Positions 11,107-19,682 of a stretch of DNA of 64,000 bases are shown piece after piece (position 1 is the first letter of the stretch; each line of letters starts with the position of its first letter). The DNA is from Hyphomicrobiales bacterium (GTDB lineage Bacteria > Pseudomonadota > Alphaproteobacteria > Rhizobiales > Xanthobacteraceae). The stretch covers positions 1 to 64,000 of the forward strand of contig JAFKKO010000115.1 in the NCBI GenBank assembly GCA_017305455.1, given 5' to 3'. A program made the translations under genes and the position numbers. The notes beneath the pieces were generated by a model. That model searched no databases and was not told where the DNA came from. It saw nothing but the letters and a program-made list of their open reading frames with translations.

Positions 11107-11434
11107 TGAGGGGTTCAGCCGCCCTCCAGGCCATGAGCGCGAGCACGCAATTGCGTTCTTGAATTTCCTTGTGCGGAATATGGCCTATGCCGGTGAGCGC
11201 GTAATAGATCTTCCAACCCGCTCGCCGGAAACAGAGGGCGGCCAGCGACAAACCGCCAAGTATTCCCATCGGAAGATTTGCGAACCCGAACTCTCGCGCG
11301 ACTTCGAAAGCAGCCTTATCCTCGATCTTAAAGATATCACGCGCCGTGAATTCGGGCTGCGCAATCTGGCGGAGGGGCCAAGGTTCGAGTCCCTCCGCGT
11401 TGACCGTTTTGACGATGCCGTCATGATGCTTCAC
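11102..11434 (-). pseudogene. Chimeric remnant at the right edge of the insert
   Basis: A frame of 110 codons runs from a GTG at 11434 to 11102. Its first 20 residues (VKTVNAEGLEPWPL) are merely the reverse complement of the tRNA-like repeat, while the middle, AREFGFANLPMGILGGLSL and ALTGIGHI, looks like a piece of a small membrane protein, possibly of the DUF6790 type (low certainty). The start overlaps the end of the neighbouring transporter and no ribosome site is seen. I read it as a gene whose 5' end was replaced when the insert joined the chromosome. Confidence 0.45.
11382..11399 (+). repeat. Right direct repeat of tRNA-Lys insert (attR-like)
   Basis: This is an exact 18-base copy of the tRNA-Lys T-arm/acceptor segment found at 9844-9861. 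The bases before it do not fold as a tRNA, so it is a scar and not a second gene. It marks the return to high-GC chromosome about 30 bases before the end of the oxlT-like gene. Confidence 0.65.
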
Positions 11435-12744
11435 GCCGCCGGAACGGCATGCGCGCCATGGGCTGCATCCGCGACCGGTTTCCTCAGGCGCTGGTTGATG
11501 ATCGGCTTCAACACGAAGAAGCCGAGCAGCGCCGCGACGACGTTCATGCCGCAGCCCAATGCGTAGACGATGTGCCAGTTGCCGGTTGTCTGGGTCAGCA
11601 GATTGCCTAGCGGAACCAGCAGCGAGGCTGCACCTTTGGCGGTGTACATGATGCCGTAATTCGCGGTGACATATTTACGGCCGAACGCATCGCCAACGGT
11701 GGCGGCGAACAGGCTGAAGATGTCGCCCCAGAACAGGAACACCAGCGCATCGGTGATGATGAACGAGATCGCCGTGGTGCCGAAGAATCCGAACGCGGCG
11801 AGGCACAGCGCCTCGATCCCGAACGAGATTCCCATCATGTTGGCGCGCCCGATATGATCGGAAATCCAGCCGTTCAACGGCCTGCCCACGCCATTGGTGA
11901 TGTTGTGCGCGGTGAGGGCGGCGACGATCGCGGGCGTGCTCATGCCGAAGATCACGACCATGGCATCGGCGATGCCGCGTTCCTTGGCGATCGGAGCCAG
12001 TTGCGCCGTCGACATCAGGCCGCCGGCTGCGACCAGGAAGAACATCAGATACATGACCCAGAAGATCGGCGAGCGCAGCGCCTGCGAGGGCGGCACGTCG
12101 TCGGCGCCCTGCGGCACCTTGATCTTCGCCACCGGCACCGCGTCGCTCGCGAGCGGCGCCTTGATGAAGTTCGAGATCACCACGATGATGACACCGTAGA
12201 TGATCGCGAACACCAGGAACGTGTGCTGATAGCCGCTGCTTTCAATCATCGCGCGGATCGGCGCGATGGTGATCGCCGCGCCGGCGCCGAAGCCTGCCGC
12301 CGTCAGGCCGCCGCACAAACCGCGCTTGTCGGGAAACCATTTCAGCGCGTTGCCGACGCAGGTGCCGTAGACCGCGCCGCCGGCGATGCCGGCGATCGCA
12401 CCGCCGAGATACAGCATCCCGAGCGACGATGCGCGCGAATTAATGAACCATGCGAGGAAGGTGCAAATGCCGCCGGCGAGCACCATCCAGCGCGGTCCGA
12501 TGCGGTCGACGATGGCGCCCTCGAACGGCACCAGCCAGGTCTCGAGCAGGATGAAGATGGAGAACGCGACCTGAATCTCCGCCTTGCTCCATCCCCACTG
12601 ATGTTGAATCGGCAGCACAAACAACGTCCAGCCGTATTGCAGGTTGGCGACGCTGGCCATGCAGATGATGCCGAAGACAAGCTGCCACCAGCGGTTGGCG
12701 CTTGGGCGCGCGACAGGGTTTTCAAAAATCGTTGAAGTTGACAT
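11431..12744 (-). CDS. MFS transporter, oxalate/formate antiporter (OxlT) type
   Basis: This is a 437-residue protein with 12 predicted membrane spans. The start MANLQYGWTLF-like block (SVANLQYGWTLFVLPIQ), the DRIGPRWMVLAGG loop after span 2 and YGTCVGNALKWFPDKRGLCGG in span 4-5 are typical of the OxlT family, which exchanges oxalate for formate or carries other small carboxylates. GGGGAG precedes the ATG by 11 bases. A paralog at 15228 shares these blocks. No oxalate-degrading genes (frc, oxc) are in the window, so the substrate is inferred from family only. Confidence 0.88.
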   Translation of the reverse strand: MSTSTIFENPVARPSANRWWQLVFGIICMASVANLQYGWTLFVLPIQHQWGWSKAEIQVAFSIFILLETWLVPFEGAIVDRIGPRWMVLAGGICTFLAWFINSRASSLGMLYLGGAIAGIAGGAVYGTCVGNALKWFPDKRGLCGGLTAAGFGAGAAITIAPIRAMIESSGYQHTFLVFAIIYGVIIVVISNFIKAPLASDAVPVAKIKVPQGADDVPPSQALRSPIFWVMYLMFFLVAAGGLMSTAQLAPIAKERGIADAMVVIFGMSTPAIVAALTAHNITNGVGRPLNGWISDHIGRANMMGISFGIEALCLAAFGFFGTTAISFIITDALVFLFWGDIFSLFAATVGDAFGRKYVTANYGIMYTAKGAASLLVPLGNLLTQTTGNWHIVYALGCGMNVVAALLGFFVLKPIINQRLRKPVADAAHGAHAVPAA

Positions 12745-13446
12745 GGTGAGTACTCCCCTGCGGGCAAGGCGCTCACGAGGTCAGCTTTCACCGGCTTCTG
12801 CGGGATGCCAGCAGTTATGGATTGAAATCTTTTCGAGCAACCCGCCGGCGGGAACAGCGTTCCAGCAGCCACGATTAACTTTTGGACATCATGATTGCAG
12901 GCGCGGACGCTGGCGTTTGCGCTTCGCTGTGAAGACCGGAAAGCGCGGAGCCTGCTTCTGGTGCCGGCGGCCCGGTCAGGCGCTGTCCTGAAAGCGCTGG
13001 AAATGAGAGCGTCAAAGCATTCAAGCGCAGGTTAGAAGCGCAGGAGGACAAGTCCGGCGCGCCGCTTTTCTCCGGCGACAGTTTGAGAGTTCTTGCCGTG
13101 CCTTCGCTTTTTTCGCGCGGGCCCTGGGTACAGCGGCCCCATGAAAAACCGCGCCGCCCGTGGAGAGACGACGCGGTAAGTCTGGGATGAAACGACTTTC
13201 GTCGACGGGAAAGTGGTGGCCAAGTGACCGCTGACAAAACCCGTGCTTGAAAACTAATGCTGAATCTCTCGGGTTCCCATGTGACACTTCGGCTGGTGTG
13301 ACGACTTGTCCTGCCGACGGGGTCTATGCTGCGCCGCAAAATCAACCGAGGTCGGTCACGCTATTCGGTTGCGGCGCAGCGACGTATCCATTTGCGCGCT
13401 GATCCAATTTTGAGCATGGTTCCCGGCGCCACGGGGACCCACATCC
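12745..13446. other. 700-base intergenic region upstream of two divergent genes
   Basis: I find no credible gene here: open frames on either strand lack ribosome-binding sites and have arginine/serine-rich shadow composition. It should hold the promoters of the leftward transporter and the rightward membrane protein. The only clear structure is the long inverted repeat at 13328-13380. Confidence 0.5.
13328..13380. repeat. 12-bp inverted repeat
   Basis: GCTGCGCCGCAA (13328-13339) and TTGCGGCGCAGC (13369-13380) are perfect complements with 29 bases between. It lies 66 bases before the proposed start of the membrane protein. It could be a regulator site or an mRNA leader hairpin; no T-run follows. 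Confidence 0.55.
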
Positions 13447-14853
13447 ATTAGCACGCAAACCCTCGACCGCACCCGCCGGACCGGCTCCGCTCTGGTCTGG
13501 ATCGCGGCTGTCGTCCTGCCATTTCTGTTGCTCGCGCCGGCGATCTGGAACGGCTATCCGCTGCTGCAATACGATACCGGCGGCTATCTGGCGCGCTGGT
13601 ACGAGGGCTACCTGGTGCCAAGCCGTTCGACGGTGTTCGGGCTTTACCTCTATTTCGGCCGCGGTTCGTTCTTCTGGATCAATCTCGCGGCGCAGGCGTT
13701 GGCGACGTTCTGGATCCTGCAACTGACGCTGCGGGTGTTCGGCATCACGCGGCCGGGCCGGCTGCTGTCGATCGGGCTTGTGCTGACGCTCGCCACCGCG
13801 CTGCCCTGGCTGGCCAGCATGCTGCTGACCGACATCTTCGCCGGTCTCGCGGTGCTGGCGCTTTATGTGCTGGTGCTGCACGGCGACAAGACCTCGCAGG
13901 TCGAGAAGGTCGCATTGTTCGCGTTTCTCGCCTTTGCCGGCGCGACCCACAGCGCGACCCTCGCGGTGCTGATCGGCCTGTGCTGCGTCGGCTGGATGGC
14001 GCGGCCGTTCCTGCGCGACAGGATCAGGGTCGCAGGATTGATGCAGGGCAGCCTGACCATCGTTGTCGGCGCCTTGATGCTGCTGTCCGCCAATTTCGCG
14101 CTGTCCGGCAAGCTGGCGTGGACGCCCGGCGGCTACGGCGTCGCCTTCGGCCGCATGCTGCAGGATGGCATCGTGGCGCGCTATCTCAACGACCATTGCG
14201 GCAAGATCGCCTTCAAGCTCTGCCCGTATCGCAACGCATTGCCGCCGACCGCCGACGACTTCCTCTGGGGCAACAGCATGTTCAACACGCTGGGCCGCTT
14301 CGAGGGCATGGATCGGGAGATGAGCTACATCGCGCTGCATTCGCTCGCCGAATATCCGCTGTGGCAGGCGCGCGCGGCGCTGGTCGCGACGGCCGAGCAG
14401 CTCGTGCATGTGGCGACGGGCGAGGGCACCCATGGCTGGATTCCGCACACCTACGGCATCATCGAACGCTATTATCCGCAGCAGATCGGCGCCATGCGCG
14501 CTGCGCGCCAGCAGCATTGGGATATCAATTTCAATCCGCTCAACTGGGTCCACGTCCCGGTTGCGCTGTTGTCGATGCTGCTGACGCTCGCGCTGATCGG
14601 CGCGGCGATCCGGCGGCGCAGGCTCGACGACCTGACGCTGCTGGCCAGTACGGTGGCGCTGGCGCTGCTTGGCAATGCCTTCGTCTGCGGGGTGATCTCG
14701 GGGCCGCACGACCGCTACGGCGCGCGCATGGTCTGGATCGCGACCTTCGTGATGCTGGTGGCGAATGAGCTGCGGCGGCGGCAACAGGCGCGCGACGATA
14801 CGCCGGACAGGACGGCGGGCATTCCGGCGGCGCCGCCTACAGGCTTGAGGTGA
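13447..14853 (+). CDS. Polytopic membrane protein of unknown function, probable ATT start
   Basis: This protein has about 468 residues and roughly eight to ten hydrophobic segments, with a loop of about 150 residues (190-340) containing the cysteines DHCGKIAFKLCPYR and the block THGWIPHTYGIIERYYP. I do not recognise the family; the layout (spans, large loop, spans) recalls membrane glycosyltransferases. The frame is open from 13414, but no ATG, GTG or TTG occurs until TTG 13528, which would cut the first span. ATT at 13447 follows GGGGA by nine bases and restores a normal N-terminus (ISTQTLDRTRR then a span). Its stop overlaps the next GTG by four bases. Confidence 0.7.
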   Translation: MSTQTLDRTRRTGSALVWIAAVVLPFLLLAPAIWNGYPLLQYDTGGYLARWYEGYLVPSRSTVFGLYLYFGRGSFFWINLAAQALATFWILQLTLRVFGITRPGRLLSIGLVLTLATALPWLASMLLTDIFAGLAVLALYVLVLHGDKTSQVEKVALFAFLAFAGATHSATLAVLIGLCCVGWMARPFLRDRIRVAGLMQGSLTIVVGALMLLSANFALSGKLAWTPGGYGVAFGRMLQDGIVARYLNDHCGKIAFKLCPYRNALPPTADDFLWGNSMFNTLGRFEGMDREMSYIALHSLAEYPLWQARAALVATAEQLVHVATGEGTHGWIPHTYGIIERYYPQQIGAMRAARQQHWDINFNPLNWVHVPVALLSMLLTLALIGAAIRRRRLDDLTLLASTVALALLGNAFVCGVISGPHDRYGARMVWIATFVMLVANELRRRQQARDDTPDRTAGIPAAPPTGLR

Positions 14854-15179
14854 CCGAGTCCGGGCCAAGATCGCGCGAGAGAGGCTGGCTCTCCAGCCAT
14901 ATTCTTCCTGCCTCAGGCACCATGATCGGCGTCGCCGCGACCCTGATCGGTCTGGTCAAGATCGCGGAAGCGCGGATCGGTCCCAGTCATGTCGATGAAT
15001 TTGCCGCGTTGACCACGCTGCCGTTCCTGGTCAGTGCCATCGCGTCCTATATCTCGATGCGGCATGAGCGGAACGCAAAACTCAGCGCGCGCTGCGAACT
15101 GCTTGCCGACCAGACTTTCCTGGTCGGGCTTGTCAGCATTGCCGTGGTCGCGGTGTTCTTCGCTTATGAAGTGATCTAG
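14850..15179 (+). CDS. Small three-span membrane protein
   Basis: This encodes 109 residues from a GTG that overlaps the preceding stop (GTGA), indicating coupling. Hydrophobic segments lie near residues 25-38, 55-69 and 88-106, separated by charged loops (KIAEARIGPSHVDEF, RHERNAKLSAR). I recognise no family. It is likely a partner of the upstream membrane protein. A hairpin terminator follows. Confidence 0.65.
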   Translation: MTESGPRSRERGWLSSHILPASGTMIGVAATLIGLVKIAEARIGPSHVDEFAALTTLPFLVSAIASYISMRHERNAKLSARCELLADQTFLVGLVSIAVVAVFFAYEVI

Positions 15180-15184
15180 CGGCG

Positions 15185-15217
15185 CAGATAGGGGGAGCTG
15201 TTGTTTCCCCCTATCTG
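15185..15217. terminator. Hairpin between convergent genes
   Basis: CAGATAGGGGGA pairs with TCCCCCTATCTG around a 9-base loop that includes TTGTT. It lies between the stops of two convergent genes and can serve both directions, although the T-run is short. Confidence 0.7.
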
Positions 15218-15227
15218 AACGGTCGTC

Positions 15228-16553
15228 TTAAGCCATGCCGGTTTGACGGGCCGATGCGGAGCCCGCTCCGCCGGGCGCGCGTTCGTTGCTCTTGTCGATG
15301 AAGTTGCGGCGCATCGGCCTGATCACGAAGACCGCCAGCATGGCCGCGATGATATTGGCCGCCACCGCCATCACGAACACGGCGTTCCAGCCATATTGCT
15401 GGGCGAGGATACTGCCGAGCGGCACCAGCAAGGCCGCCACGCCCTTGGCGGTGTAGAGCATGCCGTTGTTGGTGGTGGCGTACTTCGCGCCGAACGTGTC
15501 GCCGCTGATCGCCGGGAACAGGCTGTAGATTTCGCCGAACACGCCGAAATAGACCGCCGTCGCCAGCACGAACACCATCGGGATGTGGCCGTAGTTCGCC
15601 AGCGTCAGCAGCATCACCGCCCCTGTGCAGAACGTGAATAGCATGGTGTACTCGCGGCCGATGATGTCGGACACGTAGCCGAAGAGCGGACGTCCGAAGC
15701 CGTCGAAGATGCGGTCGAGCGAGATCGCCATGGTCAGCGCCGCCATCTGGATGCCCATCAGATTGACCGGCTCATTGGCGATCTTGAAATCCTGTGCGAT
15801 CGGCGCGATCTGCGCGGCCACGATCAGTCCGCCGGATGCGACCAGCACGAAGGTGGCGTACAGCACCCAGAAGATCGGCGTGCGCAGGGTCTGCGAGGGC
15901 GTGAAATCGGCCGTCGTCTGCGGCAGATTGAGCTTCTTTTCCTTGACCGGCAGGTTGAAGGCCGGCTGGCGCAGGAAAAAGCCGAGCAGGCAGATGATGA
16001 CGCCCTGGCCGATGCCGTAATAGAAAAACGCCGCCTCATAGCCGCTTGAGTCGATCATCTGGGCGATCGGCAGCACGGTCAGTGCCGCGCCCGCGCCGAA
16101 TCCGGCCGCGGTTGCGCCGGCCGCGAGGCCGCGGCGGTCCGGAAACCATTTCAGCGCGTTGCCGACACAGGTGCCGTAGACCGCACCGGCGCCGATGCCG
16201 CCGATTACGGCCGCGACATAGAGCACGGCCACCGAGCTTGCGTAGGAGTTCAGCACCCAGCCCAGCGCGACCATGACGCCGCCGAACAGCACCACGATGC
16301 GGGGCCCGTAGCGGTCGACGAACCAGGCTTCCACCGGGACGAGCCAGGTCTCCGTGACAACGAACAAGGTGAAGGCCAACTGGATGGCGGCGCGGCCCCA
16401 GTGGTATTTCTGGTCGATCGGATCGACGAACAGGGTCCATCCGTATTGCAGGTTGGCGACCATCGCCATGCAGCCGATGCCCATGGCGAGCTGAAGCCAG
16501 CGAAATCCGCCTTGCCCCTCGGCCGGAAGCCGAGACGCCTCTGAATCCGTCAA
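15228..16553 (-). CDS. MFS transporter, oxalate/formate antiporter (OxlT) type, second copy
   Basis: This is a 441-residue, 12-span paralog of the transporter at 11431, sharing MVANLQYGWTLFVDPI, VDRYGPRIVVLFGG and YGTCVGNALKWFPDRRGLA. The start codon is TTG at 16553, set by GGGAGAAAAAA immediately before it. The C-terminus is basic and hydrophilic. Upstream lies a cluster of small dyads rich in GTAT/ATAC (16609-16800), so this copy is probably under a dedicated repressor or activator encoded elsewhere. The substrate is inferred from the family only. Confidence 0.88.
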   Translation of the reverse strand: MTDSEASRLPAEGQGGFRWLQLAMGIGCMAMVANLQYGWTLFVDPIDQKYHWGRAAIQLAFTLFVVTETWLVPVEAWFVDRYGPRIVVLFGGVMVALGWVLNSYASSVAVLYVAAVIGGIGAGAVYGTCVGNALKWFPDRRGLAAGATAAGFGAGAALTVLPIAQMIDSSGYEAAFFYYGIGQGVIICLLGFFLRQPAFNLPVKEKKLNLPQTTADFTPSQTLRTPIFWVLYATFVLVASGGLIVAAQIAPIAQDFKIANEPVNLMGIQMAALTMAISLDRIFDGFGRPLFGYVSDIIGREYTMLFTFCTGAVMLLTLANYGHIPMVFVLATAVYFGVFGEIYSLFPAISGDTFGAKYATTNNGMLYTAKGVAALLVPLGSILAQQYGWNAVFVMAVAANIIAAMLAVFVIRPMRRNFIDKSNERAPGGAGSASARQTGMA

Positions 16554-16608
16554 TTTTTTCTCCCGTGAGGGGCTGGCGTCGGTCCGGCCCCAGTCCTGTA
16601 GGGTGAAT

Positions 16609-16627
16609 CTGGTATACTAAATACCAG
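16609..16627. promoter_or_regulatory. Candidate operator upstream of second OxlT gene
   Basis: CTGGTAT-N5-ATACCAG is a perfect 7-bp dyad 56 bases before the TTG start. TGGTAT...ATACCA half-sites are of the type bound by GntR/FCD-family regulators; the assignment is by resemblance only. Confidence 0.55.
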
Positions 16628-16696
16628 AAGGCAACGTAACGGCGCAAAGTGTGAGAATTGTTGGCGTCCTTTGTGCAAAGCAGAAATATAACCAGA

Positions 16697-16709
16697 TATC
16701 AGCCTGATA
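16697..16709. promoter_or_regulatory. Second dyad upstream of OxlT gene
   Basis: TATCAG-C-CTGATA is a perfect 6-bp dyad about 90 bases upstream of the first site. A third, GTATC-TT-GATAC, lies at 16789-16800. All share the GTAT/ATAC core. Confidence 0.4.
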
Positions 16710-16831
16710 CGACTACATATTCATCCGTGTTGGAAATGGCGGGAGCGCTGAAGCGCGCTTTGGTCGCAAGCACGCTGTCGCAAATGCAGTATCTTGATAC
16801 CGCATGACAATTCCATCCGCGATCCGGGGCC

Positions 16832-19483
16832 TCACCGCGCGTCGGTTCGCACGTCGGAGGCCACCGGCTGCTGAACGGTCGGTAGTGTCGCCCGGCGCAG
16901 CCCGATCAGTTCGGCGGTGCGAATGGCGGAGTTGCGCCAGAACGAGAACGAGTTGATGCGCGAGTTCTCGAGGATGGCGATGGCCACCGCCGAGAGGAAC
17001 GGCAGGCTCTGCAGCACCAGCACGCCGGCGAAGATGTAGATCTCGCGGACTTCCTTCTGGTTGAAGGCGACCAGCACCACCGCGCCGATCAGCAGCAAGG
17101 CGCCGATCACCGCTTCCCAGAACGCCTGGAATTCGACCGACATCATCGACAGGCCGCCCTTGGAAGTGCGGGCGAACGGCAGATGTTCGGTGATCAGGCC
17201 GTTGGCCACCGCGCGCGAAACCGTCCATTGCACCGACATCGCGGCGACCATGGCGCCGAGCATCTGCCCGATCTTGATCGGCACGCGCAGGCGATAGAGC
17301 GTCAGGAAGTGAGCGAGCGACACCACGAACGCTGCGATGATCGGCAGCGTCAGGATCTTGTCGGGGATGGCGATGTCGGCGAACGAGACCACCGGCACCC
17401 AGATCAGATTGAGGATCGCGACCACGACGCCGAGGCTTTCCGCGCCGAGCCAGTTCAGCCAGCCGAGCGCGAATTCGCGCTTCTGGTCGGGCGTCAGCCG
17501 GCTCGCGCCGGGCAGGAAGCGCCGCCAGTGCTTCTTGACGATCTGGAAGCCGCCGTAAGCCCAGCGGTGGCGCTGCTTTTTGAAGGCTTCATACGTGTCG
17601 GGCAGCAGGCCGTGGCCGTAGCGGCGGTTGGTGTAATGCGTGGTCCAGCCCTGCTCGATGATGGCGAGGCCAAGGTCGGTGTCCTCGCAGATGGTATCGC
17701 CGGCCCAGCCGCCGGCCATGTCCATCGCGGCGCGGCGGATCAGGCACATGGTGCCGTGCACGATGATGGCGTTCATCTCGTTGCGCTGAACCATGCCGAT
17801 GTCGAAGAAGCCGGCGTATTCACCGTTCATGATGTAGTGCATCAGCGAACGGTCGCCGTCGCGATGGTCCTGCGGCGCCTGCACCAGGCCGACATGCGGA
17901 TCGGCGAAGGCCGGGACGAGGTCCTTGAGCCAGTCCGGCGTCACCACATAGTCGGCGTCGATGATGCCGATGATCTCGGCGTCCGCGGCGGTGCGCGCCA
18001 TGGCGATCCGCAGCGCGCCGGCCTTGAAGCCCTGCACCTTCTCGGCATTGATGAAGATGAAGCGCTCGCCGAGGGTGCGGCAGTGATCCTGAATCGGCTG
18101 CCAGAAGGTCGGATCGGGCGTGTTGTTGATGATCACCACGCACTCGAAGTTCGGATAATCGAGCCGGGCCACCGCATCCAGCGTCTGCTTGAGCATCTCC
18201 GGCGGCTCGTAATAGGCGGGGATGTGGATCGAGACCTTCGGAAACTTGCCGTCCGCCGGCGGCGGCAGCGGTTCGGCGATCAGCCGGACCGGCTTACGGC
18301 CGAACGCCACGGTGGCGATTTCCTCGATCCGGGCCATCGCGATCGCCACCAGCGGCACCAGTAGGATGACGCCGAGGGTGAGGGCGAAGGCGGAGCCGAA
18401 CACGAAGTAATGGCCGTTCCAGTAGGCGAAGACCGCTGCGGCCCAGGCGCCGGCGGCATTCGCCGCCACCGCGAGCACGAAAGCCTGCATCGCGGTCGGG
18501 CGGATCAGGCGCAGGATCGGCAGCGACAGCAACACGCCGACGAGCAGCGCGATGAGAGCGAGCTTCCAGTAATCCTGATTGACGATCGGACCGGTCCAGG
18601 AAAATTTCGGCTGCCGGTCGGCGTTGAGAATGCCCCAGTAGGGACCGACGCCGCCTTCGAAGAATTTCCAGGGCTGATCGATCGCTTCGACGATGTTGTA
18701 GTCCATGCCGATCGCATCGGCGCGGGTGACGAAATTGCGCAGCACCTGGGCCTGCTCGAAAGGACCCGGATTGGCGTTTTTCAGGTTGTAGCCGGCGCTC
18801 GGCCAGCCGAATTCGGCGATGACGATGCGCTTGCCGGGGAAGGTGTTGCGCAGCAGGTTGTAGAGGTACATCGCCTGATCGACGGCCTGCTTGTCGGTGA
18901 AGTTTTCCCAGTACGGCAGGATGTGCGCAGCGATGAAATCGACCGCCGACGACAGTTGCGGATTGTCGCGCCAGATATTCCAGATTTCACCCGTGGTGAC
19001 AGGGACATTGACCTGCTTCTTGACGCGCTGGATCAGCGCGATCAGGTCCTCGACCTTCTGCTCGCCGCGGTAGATGGTCTCGTTGCCGACCACGACGCCG
19101 ATGACGTTGCTGTTGCGGCGGGCGAGTTCGACTGCGGCCTGGATCTCGCGCTCGTTGCGGTCCGAATTCTTGTCGATCCAGGCGCCGACCGTGACCTTGA
19201 GGCCGAATTCGGCGGCAATCGGCGGGACGAGTTCGACGCCGCCCGTCGACGAATACAGACGGATCGCCTTGGTCATGGCGGAGAGCGTCTTTAAGTCGGC
19301 GCGAATTTTCTCGATGGTCGGAATGTTGTCGACATCGGGATGGCCGCTGCCTTCAAACGGCGCATAAGAGACGCTGGGAAGGATACCCTTGAAGTCCGGA
19401 GCTTGCTGTTGGTCCCGCAACACACCCCACAGGGCGGCGTGAAGGGCGGTTACACAAAGCAGAACGGCGACGACAGCGCGCAT
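16832..19483 (-). CDS. ndvB: NdvB-like beta-glucan synthase: GH17 domain fused to family 2 glycosyltransferase
   Basis: This 883-residue inner-membrane protein polymerises beta-linked glucose, by analogy to Bradyrhizobium NdvB and Pseudomonas NdvB. Residues 1-20 form a signal anchor. Residues 30-310 are a GH17-like glucanase/transglycosylase domain with both acid residues, in VVVGNETIYRGE and IVIAEFGWPSAG. Two spans follow, then a cytoplasmic GT2 domain (about 415-650) starting KVSIHIPAYYEPPEML, with IGIIDADYVV, ICEDTDLG and the product-binding QRHRWAYGG, and finally about six spans. Such glucans are periplasmic, osmoregulated, and matter in plant infection or biofilm. The gene follows ndvD-like on the same strand. 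Confidence 0.88.
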   Translation of the reverse strand: MRAVVAVLLCVTALHAALWGVLRDQQQAPDFKGILPSVSYAPFEGSGHPDVDNIPTIEKIRADLKTLSAMTKAIRLYSSTGGVELVPPIAAEFGLKVTVGAWIDKNSDRNEREIQAAVELARRNSNVIGVVVGNETIYRGEQKVEDLIALIQRVKKQVNVPVTTGEIWNIWRDNPQLSSAVDFIAAHILPYWENFTDKQAVDQAMYLYNLLRNTFPGKRIVIAEFGWPSAGYNLKNANPGPFEQAQVLRNFVTRADAIGMDYNIVEAIDQPWKFFEGGVGPYWGILNADRQPKFSWTGPIVNQDYWKLALIALLVGVLLSLPILRLIRPTAMQAFVLAVAANAAGAWAAAVFAYWNGHYFVFGSAFALTLGVILLVPLVAIAMARIEEIATVAFGRKPVRLIAEPLPPPADGKFPKVSIHIPAYYEPPEMLKQTLDAVARLDYPNFECVVIINNTPDPTFWQPIQDHCRTLGERFIFINAEKVQGFKAGALRIAMARTAADAEIIGIIDADYVVTPDWLKDLVPAFADPHVGLVQAPQDHRDGDRSLMHYIMNGEYAGFFDIGMVQRNEMNAIIVHGTMCLIRRAAMDMAGGWAGDTICEDTDLGLAIIEQGWTTHYTNRRYGHGLLPDTYEAFKKQRHRWAYGGFQIVKKHWRRFLPGASRLTPDQKREFALGWLNWLGAESLGVVVAILNLIWVPVVSFADIAIPDKILTLPIIAAFVVSLAHFLTLYRLRVPIKIGQMLGAMVAAMSVQWTVSRAVANGLITEHLPFARTSKGGLSMMSVEFQAFWEAVIGALLLIGAVVLVAFNQKEVREIYIFAGVLVLQSLPFLSAVAIAILENSRINSFSFWRNSAIRTAELIGLRRATLPTVQQPVASDVRTDAR

Positions 19484-19682
19484 CGCAACAAAACCATACC
19501 GGGACCAACGTGGAAGTGTGACGGGCCTGTCCCCAAGGCTCGACCAGGGCGGCGCTCAAAGCTTAGCCAAGCTCGCTCCTTTACGCCATGCGCTTTAACA
19601 TCTCGTATGATGCGATGGCGTTTTAAGGGCCGTTTCGCGGGACATTTCGAAAAACTTTGCGCGAATGTCCCGCGCGGACGGC

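Noticed and set aside
11371..11410. Second tRNA gene
   Set aside because: Only the T-arm and acceptor 3' part match; no D or anticodon arm can be formed upstream.
12875..13345. Leftward 156-codon frame in the 700-base gap
   Set aside because: No ribosome site, Arg/Ser/Pro-rich composition and several alternative frames over the same bases.
13342..14868. Leftward frame of 508 codons opposite the 13447 membrane gene
   Set aside because: Arg/Gln/His-rich with no hydrophobic pattern, while the + strand encodes clean membrane spans.
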